From NCBI GenBank assembly GCA_021397845.1, contig CM038046.1:67908021-67972020 (forward strand): a stretch of 64,000 nucleotides of DNA, given 5' to 3'. Within the stretch, counting starts at the first letter, position 1. Every line of letters starts with the position of its first letter. The position numbers and the translations under genes are program-made. Positions 33,961 through 46,240 of this stretch are shown here, piece after piece. The notes beneath the pieces are model-generated. The model worked only from the letters and a program-made list of their open reading frames with translations. It was not told the origin of the DNA and made no database searches. The stretch is from Areca catechu. Lineage: Eukaryota > Streptophyta > Magnoliopsida > Arecales > Arecaceae.

Positions 33961-35110
33961 GTATATTTTCGGGATAAAATATTTCTCTACAATAAATTAA
34001 TTTGTGGCAAAAAAAATATCACAAATAAGATTTTTCTAAATTTAGTTTTATAATTGTAGCAAAAAAATCACTATTATCATTTTAAGCAAATTTATTGTAA
34101 CAAAGTATTTTATCACAAAAAGTCTAAATCACTATTTAGTTTATTTTGACAAAAATATGTTGCTACAAAGTCATTATATTTTTTATAGTTTTTTTTTGTG
34201 GCAAAGGCATGTTTGTTGTAAGAAAAAAAAGATTCCCTCCTTTTGCTCCCTCCTTTTTTTTATTAGTATTGTGACAAAAATATTTTATTGCAAAATACTA
34301 AAATATTTTTTATGACAAAGACTTGGTTGTTGCAAAAAAAATAGATTCTATCCTTTTGTTTGCTCCTTTTTTTAATTTATTGTGACAAAAATATTTGTTG
34401 TAAAAAGTCAATATATTTTTCATGACAAAGACTTGGCTATTGCAACAAAAAATTGATTCCCTCCTTTTGTTTCCTTCTTTTTTAAATTTATTGTGATAAA
34501 AATATTTCTTTCAAAAGGTCAATATACTTTTCATGACAAAGAATTATTTGTTATAAAAAAAATAATCTCCCTTTGTTCCTTTTCTTAATTTATTATAATG
34601 AAAATATTTTGTTGCAAAAAATCAATATATTTTTAGTGACAAATGCTTGGTTATTGTGAAAGAAATTAGATTCCCTCCTTTTGTTCTTTCTTTCTTTAAT
34701 TTATTGTAACAAAATTATTTGTTACAAAAATCAATAATTTTTTTGTGACAAAGGGTTGTTTATTGCAAAAAGTTTAGATTCGCTCCTTTCGTTCCCTCCT
34801 TTTTATAATTTAAAGTGACAAAAATATTTTGATGTTAAAAGTCAATATATTTTTTGTGACAAAGACTTGATTATTGTAAAAAAAAATAGATTCACTCTTA
34901 TTGTTCCCTTCTTTTTTTAAGTTATTGTGACAAAAATATTTGTTGTTAAAACTCAATTTATCTTTTTGTGACAAAGGCTTGTTTGCTGCAAAAAGTGGAA
35001 AAACTAGAATCCCTCCTTTTGTTCCATCTTGTTTTAATTTTTCATAATAAAAATTATTTTGTCACAAAAAGCATTATATATTTTTTATTTTCTATTGCAA
35101 ATGGGCTATA
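33961..35110. repeat. Tandem array of about 110 bp, at least 8 units
   Basis: A T-rich block close to GATTCCCTCCTTTTGTTCCC recurs at 34231, 34344, 34455, 34564, 34669, 34777, 34889 and 35007, spacing 105-118 bp. Each unit also has GTGACAAAAATATTT and TTGCAAAAA-like parts, which are partly self-complementary. The start (33961-34200) has more diverged units. No coding function is seen. Confidence 0.8.
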
Positions 35111-36355
35111 CAAAATAATATCTTTATTATTTGCAAAGCTTTAAAATGATGTTGTTATAAAAAGAGTATTTAATTTTTAATATTGTTGTGATAAAATAGT
35201 TTGTCATAAAATGTCATTCTTTTTCTGAAAAATTCATTTGTAAAAATTATGAAAAAAAATAAATGTTAAAACAAGTACACATCTCATGCTATCGTTGAAC
35301 CAGGAAATAGCACTATTCATCTAGTCACTGAATGAGCATCATAGAGCATCATTAAGGGTAGCAACTTTTGCCAATCCGATGAATATCCAACCGACCCAAC
35401 TCTGATGGTACAAGTAAAACCAAACTTATTTAATTTAAGAGTAAGTATAAATTTTTATAAAATTCCGCCTAAAATTCGGGTCAAGAATAGGTACCAATAT
35501 GCATAGGCCCAAACTCGACCTAATTATATAAAAGGCATAAGCCCTCTCAATCCCCCACCCCTCGGTGCCCAGTCTCAGTTTGATGCTTCGACTCATTTTT
35601 TCCCTAACCCACCCCATGCCTTTTCTTCTCCTCCATTTTGCTATTTAGGCACTTTTTTTTTCTTTTGATCATATTATGTATATTATGTAAATTAATTCTA
35701 TACTAAGTATTAGTAATATCTCTTAATACTGAAGGTAGACTTGTTCTTTCATATTCATTATTTAATTGTTAGACAAACATAATGAGATCCCATAATTTTC
35801 AATATACTTCATCATTTTATTCTATTTATAATTTACTCCATGATGGGTTGAACTTAAGCTTGTAAAATTATGCACATGATCGAATATGACACAACTAGAT
35901 TCGACCCTACTTAGCACAATTGGGTAGGCTCAACCAGACCCAACCTAGACAAGCCTTTTTTATATCCGACCCAACCTGACTCAAGATGGGTATGGGGTGG
36001 GGGATTTTTTAGCGGGTATGGGTTTTAGAGCATAAAGATTTTTTAGAATTAATAGTAAATAAATAAGGTACATAAAGATTTTTATTATTAAATCAATGAT
36101 TATTATTTTAATTTGTATAAACTTCCTAATTAGCAAAAATATTACCCACTTTTTGGGCTATATTTCTTATCTTATATTTTAATACTTATTTTAATTATTT
36201 AATTATATTATTTAATATGTTTCATATTTTATTTTAATATATTTTTTAATTAAATTTACTTGTTTTTTATTCTATTATTTTATTTTATCAATATATATTT
36301 ATATGAATATTTTTTATTTAATATTTTTATTAATATTTTTTATTTATCAAAACTA
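35111..36355. other. AT-rich sequence with CCAACCCGAC-like words
   Basis: Words such as GACCCAACC and CCGACCCAA recur near 35390, 35935 and 35970. They resemble parts of non-autonomous DNA elements, but I cannot define ends. A very AT-rich run fills 36040-36350. Confidence 0.35.
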
Positions 36356-36960
36356 ACCTATTTCCTAAATACTTTCCTTCTCCTCTTGCTAAACCCTAAA
36401 CCCATCGACCTTATCTCCTCTCCCCATCCAAGACTTTGGTCCAAGGGCATGGAAAATGCTAGGTAGATCTCCGGCGATAGCCAGAATCTCCTTTGGTCTA
36501 AGGGCATGGAGGACATCGAACCAACCTCTGATGAACATCCAGAACCCCTTTCATTGTAACCCCCATCTAGCTTCCACCAATTCCACCTACTGTAACCCCT
36601 CCAATGCCCAACCTGTTCCACCTGCAGCCCCCTTCGATGCCCACCTGCTTCATCTACAACCCGCACTAGAGCCCAAATCTATGCCTCCAACCCCCTCTAG
36701 CAGCCATCTTTTCTTCCTCTACCTTCAAGACTCCCCCGCACATCCCCCTCCGATGTCGAGCTCTTTCACCTATAATCATGCTAGTGCCCAGCTCTCTAGC
36801 ACCGAGCTCTTTGCTTGCAAGCACCCATCTATTTTGCCCATAACCATGATAGCACCCACCTATTCATCATGTAACCCCCTTTGGTGCCCAAATCGTCACC
36901 TCTAATCCCCTCTGGTACCCAAATTGCTGCCTCCAAACCATGTCCACAAGCAGCTCTCCG
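36356..36960. repeat. Degenerate CCCCTCTGGTGCCC-type minisatellite
   Basis: Short phrases such as AACCCCCTTTGGTGCCCA and CCCCTCTGGTACCCA recur at irregular intervals. This gives a Pro/Ser/Thr-rich open frame (36456-36905) that I take to be a composition effect rather than a gene. Confidence 0.45.
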
Positions 36961-37234
36961 ATGTCGTGCTCTCCACCTTCAAGAACCATGCCGGTGCCCA
37001 CTAGTTTTCTTTTAATAAGATATTTTTTATTTTATTTTAGGTATTATTCTTTTATATTGTGTTTTGATTTAGCTTAGGTTGTTGTTATAATTTATCTTCT
37101 AGATTACACAGCTTCTAGATTTTAATAAATCTCTCTAATTTTATTTACTTAGGCTTTAAATTAAAAATTTTTAAGTATTATAAAATAATTAGGAACTTGA
37201 CTTCTACTTATTTGTCTAATTAAGTCATCGAGCT

Positions 37235-38529
37235 CTCTCAAAGATATGGTTGGTAACAGAGCTTGTCTCGACGGTTCAATCACAAAAAGATACATTGTGA
37301 ATGAATGTACAATATTCTTATCAATGTATCGCAAGGATGATGAAACCACATGCAATCAACTAGGAAGGAACTATGATGGAAGCCAAAACCAACAACGTGA
37401 AGGACTTTCCGTGTTTTCTTTAATGGCTTATTCTTTTAGACATATTAAGTCCAAACCTGAAATATTTCAAAAGGAAATTGGATATGGCTCAATGGTATAT
37501 CTTAAGTAATTGTGATGAAATCACAAAGTACTTGAAGTAAGACATTTTTAAATATTATTTTTATTTATTTTATTTTAGTATTTTAGTATTATTAAATAAA
37601 TATTTACTAAAATCATTTATAATACATAGGATGCACAGGCAAGAACTATTGAAGGTGAGCCATCTCAACATTAGTGAGAGACAACAAAAGAAATTTCTTC
37701 ATTAGTTTAAAGACAATGTAAGCCATTCATTTTCAAATAGGACAATTTAATACTACCAGTAAAGAACTTACAACATTTATAATTTAGTTTTTGTATTTAT
37801 TTTGTAGATGAATCAATTACATTATCAAGGATATAAAGAAGCCACGGATGAATTATTGGCATTAGCAAATGGTCCCCATAAATTTAACACAAGATGTTAC
37901 TTTACTTGTATTGTGAATGAAGTTCAATTTCATACAAAAGGTCATGACGACTTTCATAGAACTCAAAATAGTGGATTACTTGTAGAAGGAGAACATGAAG
38001 AGAAGATGGTTGAGTTCTTTGTCTTTTTGAAGAGAGTTGTTCAACACACATTACTTAAAAAGTGTAAATGGGGATATTTGAGTGGAATGGTTCAACACTA
38101 GAAGCATTCTAATTAACAAAATGATGGACAATTTATAAGCATTCATGTGAGATCATAGAGGTATAAGGATTATCCTTTTCTTTACCTGATCAAGTTCAAC
38201 AAGTTTTTTACATCAATGACATAAAGTTGGGTAGTAATTGGCAACACATACAATGTGTGCAACATTGACATTTATGGGATCTTCCCAAGTTAGAATTGGT
38301 AGATATGGAAGTTGTGGTTGATGATGAAGCACTACAACAATTTCAATCAAATGGGGTAGTTTCAATTATTGAAAGCACTGATGAGCCGATTGACACATTA
38401 AATAGAGATTATGTAGATGCTAAAGAATTTGATAATGATATTGGAGGGTCCACACTAGATAATGTTCAAGAATACCAAGATGACATTGGAGGAGATGGCG
38501 GTGATGGAAAGGACATGCAGATGATATAA
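37235..38529 (+). pseudogene. CACTA TNP2-type transposase, C-terminal part
   Basis: Plus-strand blocks match the C-terminal domains of plant TNP2-type proteins (Pfam DUF4218 end and DUF4216): NRACLDGSITKRYIVNECTI at about 37256, then ELLALANGPHKFNTR and TCIVNEVQFHTKGHDDF, then QNSGLLVEGEHEEK from about 37850. A frameshifted PDQVQQVFYINDIKLGSNW follows at about 38187, and an acidic tail (38296-38529) ends at a stop. The catalytic N-terminal region is absent. Intron-like AT-rich gaps lie at 37510-37800. Confidence 0.75.
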
Positions 38530-38759
38530 CTGAAGAGGAAGATAATATGGAATCTGATGAAAGCATTGATAATGATTTTGATGATTAGTATAAATATTTC
38601 TTTTTGTATATGTATCTTGATGATTAATATAAAGATTTCTTTTGCCTTCATGAATTTTTTTGTTCTTTATGTTTATATAGTTGTGATGTATTCAAATTTT
38701 AAGTGCATAAATTTTTGCAATTATTGAGTATAATTGTTTGCTCAATTTGTTTATTTTTC

Positions 38760-39785
38760 TAGTTTCCTTTATAGATTTATGGTAGGACCTAGAAGAGGCT
38801 AGCCAATACAAGTGATCAAGGAGTTCATCTTCATCAAATTCTAATATAGTAGGTCGAGAGGAAGATGTTGTGGCACCTACTTCAACTCTAGCATCCACTG
38901 TACCTACATTACCAAATAGCAATGAGACTTCATCTATTTCATATACCCCAATCCTACTTTAGGGAGTACAGAAAGAGAGTACATATATATATTTAAATGA
39001 AGAATTACATCTATGTACAATATTATAGTTTGTAAATATAATTTTATAGTTGTATAATAATTATATGCGTGCTTGATATTGATTATATTTATATTTCTAG
39101 GCTCTTCCTTATCTAATAGGGGTCGTGGTGCATTGCAATGCATAGTATTGGATAAGAAAGTCAAGAAAGTTGTCACTTGTACAATTCATTATTATATTAG
39201 TACATAAATTATTTCTATATGCATCGCTATTAAAAAATTTTAAAAGATAATATTTGGTTTAACGTTATAGCTTGGACATAAGATGAAGATTGAATTTGGT
39301 GAAGAAGAATGTATACCATTAGAGAATGATGTTGACTTTGTACGAGGAGTTGGATTTATTATTAAGACATGCATTTTTTAATAGTCTATGAAGATGGAAA
39401 GAAATCCTAGAGGAACAAAAGGAAATTTATTATCCATGTTTGGAAATTACTATAATTTTTGTATTAGTTATGTTCATTTTTCACCTAATTTTATTATTGA
39501 TGTATAGAAAATTGCTTAAGTGACAATCATTAGTTATTTCATAGATGGTTTGAAATTATGGATTGGTCAACTCCACATGTAAAGGAATGTGTTTACAAAG
39601 CATTCCAAATACATTACAGGCATTGGAGGAACACACTCAATAAAGAATACAAGAAGATGATGGCAAAAGGTACAAATCCACGAGAAAAGTCTCCACATGC
39701 AGAAGTTGGATTGGAAGATTAGCTTTTAGTGTGTGATCAGATAAAGCATGATGACTTTAAGGTAGTAGATGATGAGTAATGTATT
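38760..39785 (+). pseudogene. CACTA second protein (TnpA/Transposase_24-like) remnant
   Basis: Starts near an ATG at 38779 (MVGPRRG). Later exon-like blocks read KIEFGEEECIPLENDVDFVR at about 39285 and FQIHYRHWRNTLNKEYKKMM at about 39603, then KGTNPREKSPHAEVGLED before 39720. The position right after a TNP2-like part agrees with the gene order of CACTA elements. Frames are broken and no terminus was found nearby. Confidence 0.6.
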
Positions 39786-40465
39786 TACATATTTTTTATA
39801 ATTTTGTTTAATTTTTTGCCTATTATTGTAGAAATAATCATAAATAAACTCAAGTAATTGTTTGCAACACCCATATAGTCATACTTCGGACTCTAGGACC
39901 TTTCTTAATCAACTTCGAGAAATGGTGTTTTTGGTGACAAAATTCACTGACTGCTAGAAGATGAGCTAGAGTCGATGCTATAGTGGATGGTGCAGGCCAA
40001 GCTTTGCGAGGCGGTACCTATAAAAAATCCCTATCAGGGGTGGCCCCCATGATGGCACTCTGATACTCAAGTCAGTGATGATACCAATAGCACGAGGGGT
40101 GTGAGTGGAAAAGCTTGCACATCTCTAGAAAAACACATGTGGAGTCCCTTTTAAAGATGGAGAGCTAAGGGCATTTCAAGTAGGACCAAGATCTTGTTGG
40201 ATCTGGTGATAGGGGAAAAGCCTTCCACTATCACCCAAGGTTTTTTGGCTAGCAGTGAGTGTCTTGCCTCTTTAAATATATCCTTGTCACTAGTCCAAGT
40301 TAGGCCATGCTTTATTAAATGATGGCCTTAGTAACGAGGCATTTAAGCATGCCCATCACACTTGCTAGGATCCTGGAATGATTTGATAATTTTAGGACAA
40401 GACATAGAGCCTTTCCAGGTGGCTTAAGTGGTGGTGATGAGTGTCATAGTACTGGGTTTTTGGGG
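39786..40465. other. Possible LTR remnant of a third Tat-type element
   Basis: The stretch around 39890-40330 resembles in style the left part of the LTR at 47361 (phrases like GGTGGCCCCCATGATGGCAC versus GGGGGACCCTCTGATGCC, followed by AAGTNAGT). No partner LTR was found. No open frame. Confidence 0.35.
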
Positions 40466-40830
40466 GCCTCCTTCGAAAAGCATGAGCACGACCTCAATTT
40501 GGCACTCAACCCCGGATGTGGGGGGCAACGTTCAAAAAGTATGAGCACAACTTCGACTGGGTGCTCAGCCCCAGATGCGCGGGGCTACCTTCAGAAAGCA
40601 TGAGCATGAACCTGACCGGGATCTAATCTCAAATGGAGGGCTCACATTATGAGCACGACGGTGACTGGGAGCTGACCTCAGATAGAGGGCTCACCCTTGG
40701 CAAGCATAAGCATGACCCTGGCTGGGAGCTGACCTCGAATGGAGGGCTTGCCCTTGACAAGCATGAGCACCACCCCGGCCAGGAACTGACCTCAGAAGGA
40801 GGGCTCGCCTTATGAGCATGACCCTGGCTA
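40466..40830. repeat. 57-bp tandem array (about 6 units)
   Basis: Units around GAGCATGACCCTGGCTGGGA, then GCTGACCTCGAATGGAGGGC, recur with a 57-bp period in the better-kept right half. The left half is degenerate. As 57 is a multiple of three, the array encodes a 19-residue repeat (WELTSNGGLALDKHEH-like) by chance. Its neighbourhood suggests it may be the equivalent of the arrays in Tat elements 1 and 2. Confidence 0.7.
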
Positions 40831-41773
40831 GGATCTTGTTGCCCAGGAATGGAGCCCAAGAGGGGGGGTCAAATTGGGTCTTTCAAAAATTTAAGCAATT
40901 GTGTGCAGGTCTTGAAGTGTTTGTGAGCAAAGTGAGTTAGCACTAATGAATATATAGTGGATAATAGTAAATTAAATGCAAAAAATAAAGTGCAAGTAAT
41001 GGAAAGAGAAATCATACACAAATACCAAGTTTTATAGTGGTTCGGTGCACTCCAAGCACCTACATCCACTCCCCATGCTTTTCTTGGAAATTTCTACTAT
41101 AATCTCTTCAAGATTATGGCCGACAAGTTTTACAAGACTCATAAGTCAAAACCCAAGTTGTTTTAGTCACTTAGGCTCACCAACAACCTTACAACTTATT
41201 TTGTTTTCGAGCTCAAAAGTTAAACCCTAGTTGGTTTATAATGATTCGGAGCATCTCAGCTCCTACGTCCACTACCCAAGATACCACTTGGGATTTCCAC
41301 TATATTCTAACAAGAATATAGTAGGATTGTTTTACCAGGATCACAATCCAAACCCAGCACCCTTTGGTTTTTAAACTGAGCTCACCAAAGAAATCCAACA
41401 CTTGGTTTTAGCAGGATCACCAAGAACCTAACTTGGTTTTACCAGGATCACCAAGAACCCTTACACGGTTAGCTTTGAATAGGATCACTAACAATCCACT
41501 TTGTTTTCAGACCGGGCCACCATTAACCCAAATCAACAAGAATAAAAGAAAGTAAGCAACAATAATGAAAAACTATATTATCGGATGGTTGCCGATGCAG
41601 CTTGAGAGAAGCCCTCTTCAATGCACTTGAATGGCTTCTTTATCTTCTTCAATAAATTCTTCAAGCTTCTGAAGTGAGTTGGTGAAGACTTGAAGACTAT
41701 CTTGAATGCTCTCTTTAGTGCTCTTTTGCTCACAAGCTCAATAAATGTTCAACAAAGCATTATCCAAGCATTA

Positions 41774-43451
41774 TGATGCAGAACAAATAAAGGGATGCGA
41801 TGTGGAAGTAAATTTAGATTAACTAATTTTTTTTTGTTATTTTTATATGTTTGTAGAAGTTGGCTTCAAATCAAAGAAAAGTTAACCTAACATTGAAAGA
41901 TACTAATATGATAATTGAAAGCACAATTTTAAGGAAACTAAATTATCAGAGTAGTTCAGAAGCAACGGATCGCTGGGGGTTGAGAAACTCCCAGACCTAG
42001 GGTTTCGCTCCGAACTTTCAACAGAACAGAAATAAAGAGAAGAGATGGTTTACCTAACCAGACAATGATCTTCACAGATTTTGGTGGAAGAACTCTCCCA
42101 AGCAGATTGTTGGATCCTCGGATTCAGATATCTTCGCAATGGATCCTCCAATACTGGTCCTTTGGCGGGTTGGCTTCTCCTGAACTCAAGATCTGGAAGA
42201 GAAGAAAAATAATTGATGGAATCAGAGAGTCAAGGGAGAAATTTACCAGGTTGATGAACTTGAAGATTGAAATTGCTGAAAACTGGATTCTCCTGGAAGC
42301 TGATGTGATTTTCCTTGGAACTTGCTCTGGATCTGAAGTAGCCGGACTGGATCTGGATGAAGGTGGACGGCCTGGACTTGTAGAGAGAGAGAGGCCATGG
42401 GAGATGGGAGGAGCTAGGGTTTGATGGATTGGAAATAATGAAAGGTGGCTAGGGTTTTGGATTTTTAAGTGGCTAACCTAGGGTTTTGGATAAAGATGGA
42501 GATCTCTCACCTCCTCAAGGCTCCAATGGAACCCGGATTACCCCCTCACGGAGCTCAACACTTAGAATAGTGCGGAAGAAGAGAAACCTAGGTTGCTCAA
42601 CACAAGAGAATAGCAAAAATAATTTTTCTTCATTGATTTCTTCCAAAGTTACAAAGAGAGGTCTATTATATAGACCTAAAATTTTCTCCAAGCTTTTACA
42701 AATTCCCATGTGGGACTAAACTCCTCCAACCCCTAGATTAGGTAGAAAATCTCCTCTCTTGGCCGACCAAGAGTTCAAAAAAATTTGGGACGGCCATAAA
42801 GGAATTTTTTTTGGAATTTTTATGGCGCCTTCTTTGGAGTTGGATTTGGATTTGGAGTCCTCTTCTTCTTATGGCATTTCTTCTTTTCTTCCACTCCAAG
42901 TTAAGCTCTTTGATTTTGATTTGAACTTCAATTAGGAGTAGGTTGGATGTCCTTCTTTGATTTTTTCTCCAAGAGAAGTCCCTTTCCTTCTTTGCTTAGA
43001 TAAAATTGGCAGGTATGGGCGCCTCCTTTAAATTAGCTTCCAATTTCATTTTTTTCTTCTTTGGGTGTGGGGACCATGACACTGGGATACCTCTGTGGCA
43101 CCTCCTGGACCCTGGCGTGTGCTCGGAGTGTGGCTGGGCGTGTGGCTTGGAGTGTGGCCTCCACTTGCTTGGACCTTGATTTGATTGGAAGACAAATGTG
43201 GCACCATTTTGGACCTTGATTTGATTGGAAGACAATTGCGGCACCATATTGGATAAAATTGAAACCACATCGGGACTTGCACCGAGTCAACATGACTCAA
43301 CAAAATTTAAATGGTGACTCAAGAAATAATAAAAATAAATAAACTGGTTGACCAGGTCAACCTTTATTACAAACCCTAATTTCTCGGGCAAGGTTAATCA
43401 GAGATCCAGATGGAGCTCTGAAGTCTTCTTCTGAGTCTGGTGCCCGCACCA
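41774..43451 (-). repeat. Solo LTR of a chromodomain-type gypsy element
   Basis: 1678 bp, TGATGCAGAAC...CCGCACCA. The flanking pentamer CATTA is exactly repeated at 41769-41773 and 43452-43456. The ends match the LTRs at 1505 and 6284 (TGATGGGGGAC...CCGCACCA), and an internal phrase (GGGTTGAGAAACTCCCAGA) matches, inverted, the LTRs at 48996 and 53665. No second LTR or internal region is present, so it arose by LTR-LTR recombination. It contains a 40-bp direct repeat at 43171-43250 and a minus-strand TATA-like TATATAATAG near 42665. ORFs within are not genes. Confidence 0.88.
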
Positions 43452-43599
43452 CATTAACCATTCAAAAGTTGTATCAATCCCTCTTTTATAGAGTCTTGTG
43501 CTTTTCTCAGGTGATTTTAGTTGTTGTAGACCGTTGGGATATGATATGTGACCGTTGGAGTACTTTTTGGATTCAAATTCCAAGTTCTGGAACTAGCCG

Positions 43600-44070
43600 T
43601 TATAGGCTTGAAATTGACCTTCGAGTCGGCTCGGATCCATAGAGTAGTTCTGGTTGAGTCACCTCGCTTCATTTGGGTCAACTCGATTTCTCAGTAGCTT
43701 GATTCCTTGCTCTGGAAGAGCCAGCTCGCCTTACTTCGAGTCAGCTCGGATCCACATGCGTTCATAATTATACTCTGAAAGCGTCGACTTGGATTCCTCT
43801 GGGTCGGCTCCTCTGGTTGTTCATTCAGAACTCTTCTTTCTAGACTCTGGAGGAGTTGGCTTGAACTTTTGAAGGGTTGACTCAGTAGTTTGACTGAATG
43901 ATAGAGTCAGCTCGGACTTCCTTCGGGTCAGCTCGCCTGTTTGATTCAGGAAATGGTACTCTAGATGAGTTGACTTAGGTCTCTTAGAGTTGACTCGGAT
44001 ATCTGCGTGCTAGATTCTTCCAACATGCTATATGCTAGAGTAGGCTCCTTTGCTTTGAGTCGGCTTGGAT
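43600..44070. repeat. Recurring 12-bp motif GAGTCGGCTCGG in the copia LTR
   Basis: About 15 close copies (GAGTCGGCTCGG, GGGTCAGCTCGC, GAGTTGACTCGG and so on) occur at irregular 15-50-bp intervals. Some also occur in the related LTR at 46510-46610. Confidence 0.6.
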
Positions 44071-44529
44071 GAGTTCTTCATTGAAATCTCAATTCTTCTC
44101 CAGAATTCATCCAGCAAGACTTCAAACATTCAATAGTCTTTCCAACTCTTCTAACAATATTCTCTAGGAAATTTTAAGCTTGAAACAACCCAGAAGTAAA
44201 CAATTTTCATGATTTCTACTTAATTTTTTCTTTGGGTTCTTCTTTACATGATTCACTTACAGCACAACTCATTTTAAAAACTAAAAATGTAGGAGTCGTA
44301 ATTGAGCGTTAGAATCATCCTACAAAAAACTTGTAAAATACTTGAAGAGTTGTTAGTAAAATAAATGCATAATCCAATATTTTGTCATCATCAAAATCAC
44401 TAATGGGGTCAACAAAAAGTGATCCCATTACAAGAAATTCTTGAGTTCATTGTTGGCACAAAATCTCTTCCTTCCCTCTAAGGACTGAAATAATGAATAG
44501 AGTTTTGTCCTAATCAGATGATTCCTCAA

Positions 44530-46130
44530 CCATGAAGATCCATTCTCTTTACTTGAATATGATTTGCACTGTTGAGCCCTAGAGACCTTAGGAAGGGGAA
44601 GCCATCGCGAGGCACTAGGAAGGAGGGGTCGAAGGACTCTGATGTCCTACAAAAAGGGCATGCCATGCCAACCACCATTGGTTCAGAGTCATATTTGTCT
44701 TCGATTAAAGAGAAGGACCTATCCTTCATCCAGTTAGCCTATTACATCCTAGACAACTTTGAACTAGAGCTGTCGAGTTTAAGCACTAGAGTTATTGCCC
44801 ACCTCTCGGTCATCTAGGATTATACTAGGGGACACTTGAGGCTGGGCTAAGGATTCCTCTTTCTCTTTTTGTTCTTGAAGTTCTCCTTTTTTACGGGATT
44901 TCTCAATGCATCTTGACCCCAAACTCTATTCAACATTTCACGGGATTCTAAATTCTTTACTTCTTAACTGAGGTCTAGCCTACCCTTTCCCTGTTTGGTG
45001 CCTTCTTTACCACCCAAATTCACCCGGATGCCAAATTATGGTGGTATCTTACTATCCAAAGAGGGGTAGAACAATTAATTCGAGGATGCTCCCACAGCCA
45101 CTAAAGGGTAGAGTTCTTCTTGTTTTTTTCTTGCCCTTCTATAGGTCACTGGGGTCTGCTAAGTTGGGGTTGACTAGAGGCATCCATCTTAGGTCCCCCT
45201 ACATTAAGTGAAAAAAAGAAGAGTCTATTTGTGATTCTCGAGGCTTTCAAAGCCCCTTAGCTAAAGATTCTTTTATCAAAAGAGTCTCTTTGTAAGGCGG
45301 GGCTCAATCGGTTCTCCGAAGGTGATTCTCAAGCTTTTAACCCTTTTATTGGACCGCTACCTGTCTATCTGATCAAATAGCCAATATGCAAGTATGACAC
45401 CCGAACAACTAGAAGCTTTGAGGGAGAGTCTAACCTAGAAGAGGAAAATAAAAAAAATGACCTCTTTATCTACTTTGAAGAGGGATAAACTTGCCAAGCC
45501 CAAATTGGTCGAGGCCCCTCTTGAGCCTGCTCTCGTGGTGGTCAAGGATGCTCCTAAAACCACCAACAATTAAGCAAGCCATCTTTCTCATGGAGTCACC
45601 ATTAACTGCGCTGACGAACCCACTCAAGGGGGCACCATCCTATGAAGGAAGTCTGAGAGGCACAGGAAAGTGGATATGCCAGAGGTCTGACGTTTGTCCA
45701 AGGATGCCAAGATGGATTCTCCAATTGTCAGGCTCTAGTACGGGTCCTTTATCTAAAAGTCAATCTTAGTCACTTGCCCCCTTCTTTCATGGATATAGGC
45801 AAGTTCATCATGCAACTTGTGGCAGATCCAAGCTCACGTTTGAACATAGGGCCCAACATCCCCTACGAAGTGGCACCTCAAGCAAAAAATTCTCTAAGGG
45901 CCTCGGGAATTGCCAAGGACCAGCCTATCATGAAGGACCCTACCGATCCAGATAATGAAAAAGGCCAATAATCCGAGATAGGGTCCTAGAGTGGCTCTGA
46001 CAACTAGCAGCCACCCGTAATAGTTATCACAGATCTCGAGTCCTAGGAAAATTAACCCTTTGCTAGTAATTTCATTTTTGCTCCTTGTATCTTTCAACTT
46101 TCCTCGTGTAGCCCTTGGCCATTTTTTGTT
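44530..46130 (+). pseudogene. Third Transposase_28-type ORF, decayed
   Basis: Plus-strand frame 44572-44817 is a charged N-terminal part (SSIKEKDLSFIQLAYYILDN). Then, with stops, come LFVLEVLLFYGISQC, LTPNSIQHFTGF, PTLSLFGAFF, KLWWYLTIQRGV and GCSHSH*RVEFFLFFS (about 44860-45150). These line up in order with the Transposase_28-like region at 21196-21912. A Pro/Ala/Lys-rich linker (about 45490-45600) and further frames follow to a TCAATAAAATT run at 46135. It is likely the opposite-strand ORF of a largely lost third Tat-type element. Confidence 0.7.
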
Positions 46131-46240
46131 GAAATCAATAAAATTATTTATTTTCCCTACTCAAATTTGGACTAATCAATGATTTTCTAATTTCCACCTG
46201 ATTAGAGATGTCTGAGCTTGAGGCATTGGAGGGTAGCTAT

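Larger units (their letters stand above)
40837..44411 (-). repeat. Copia (SIRE-like) LTR, interrupted by a solo LTR
   Basis: Both ends match the sequence at 46241-47020: left TGTTGCCCAGG, right ...AATGGGGTCA, with long shared text (for example CATCCAGCAAGACTTC versus TTCCAGCAACTCTTC and TTTACATGA). Without the insert at 41774-43451 and one copy of its CATTA duplication the LTR is about 1.9 kb. The phrase AGTGGTTCGG recurs inside at 41036 and, as ATGATTCGG, near 41240. I see no polypurine tract or PBS next to it, so it may be a solo or broken LTR. Confidence 0.65.

Noticed and set aside
34130..35110. CRISPR-like regular spacing
   Set aside because: Spacing is 105-118 bp, the units are similar throughout rather than repeat plus unique spacers, and the setting is a plant genome.
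36456..36905. 149-residue Pro/Ser/Thr-rich open frame as a possible host gene
   Set aside because: It comes from degenerate CCCCTCTGGTGCCC-like repeats; low-complexity composition without domain or splice context.
40633..40815. Open frame with a 19-residue repeat
   Set aside because: By-product of the 57-bp array; no start context or domain.
42065..42424. 119-residue open frame
   Set aside because: It lies within the solo LTR 41774-43451.
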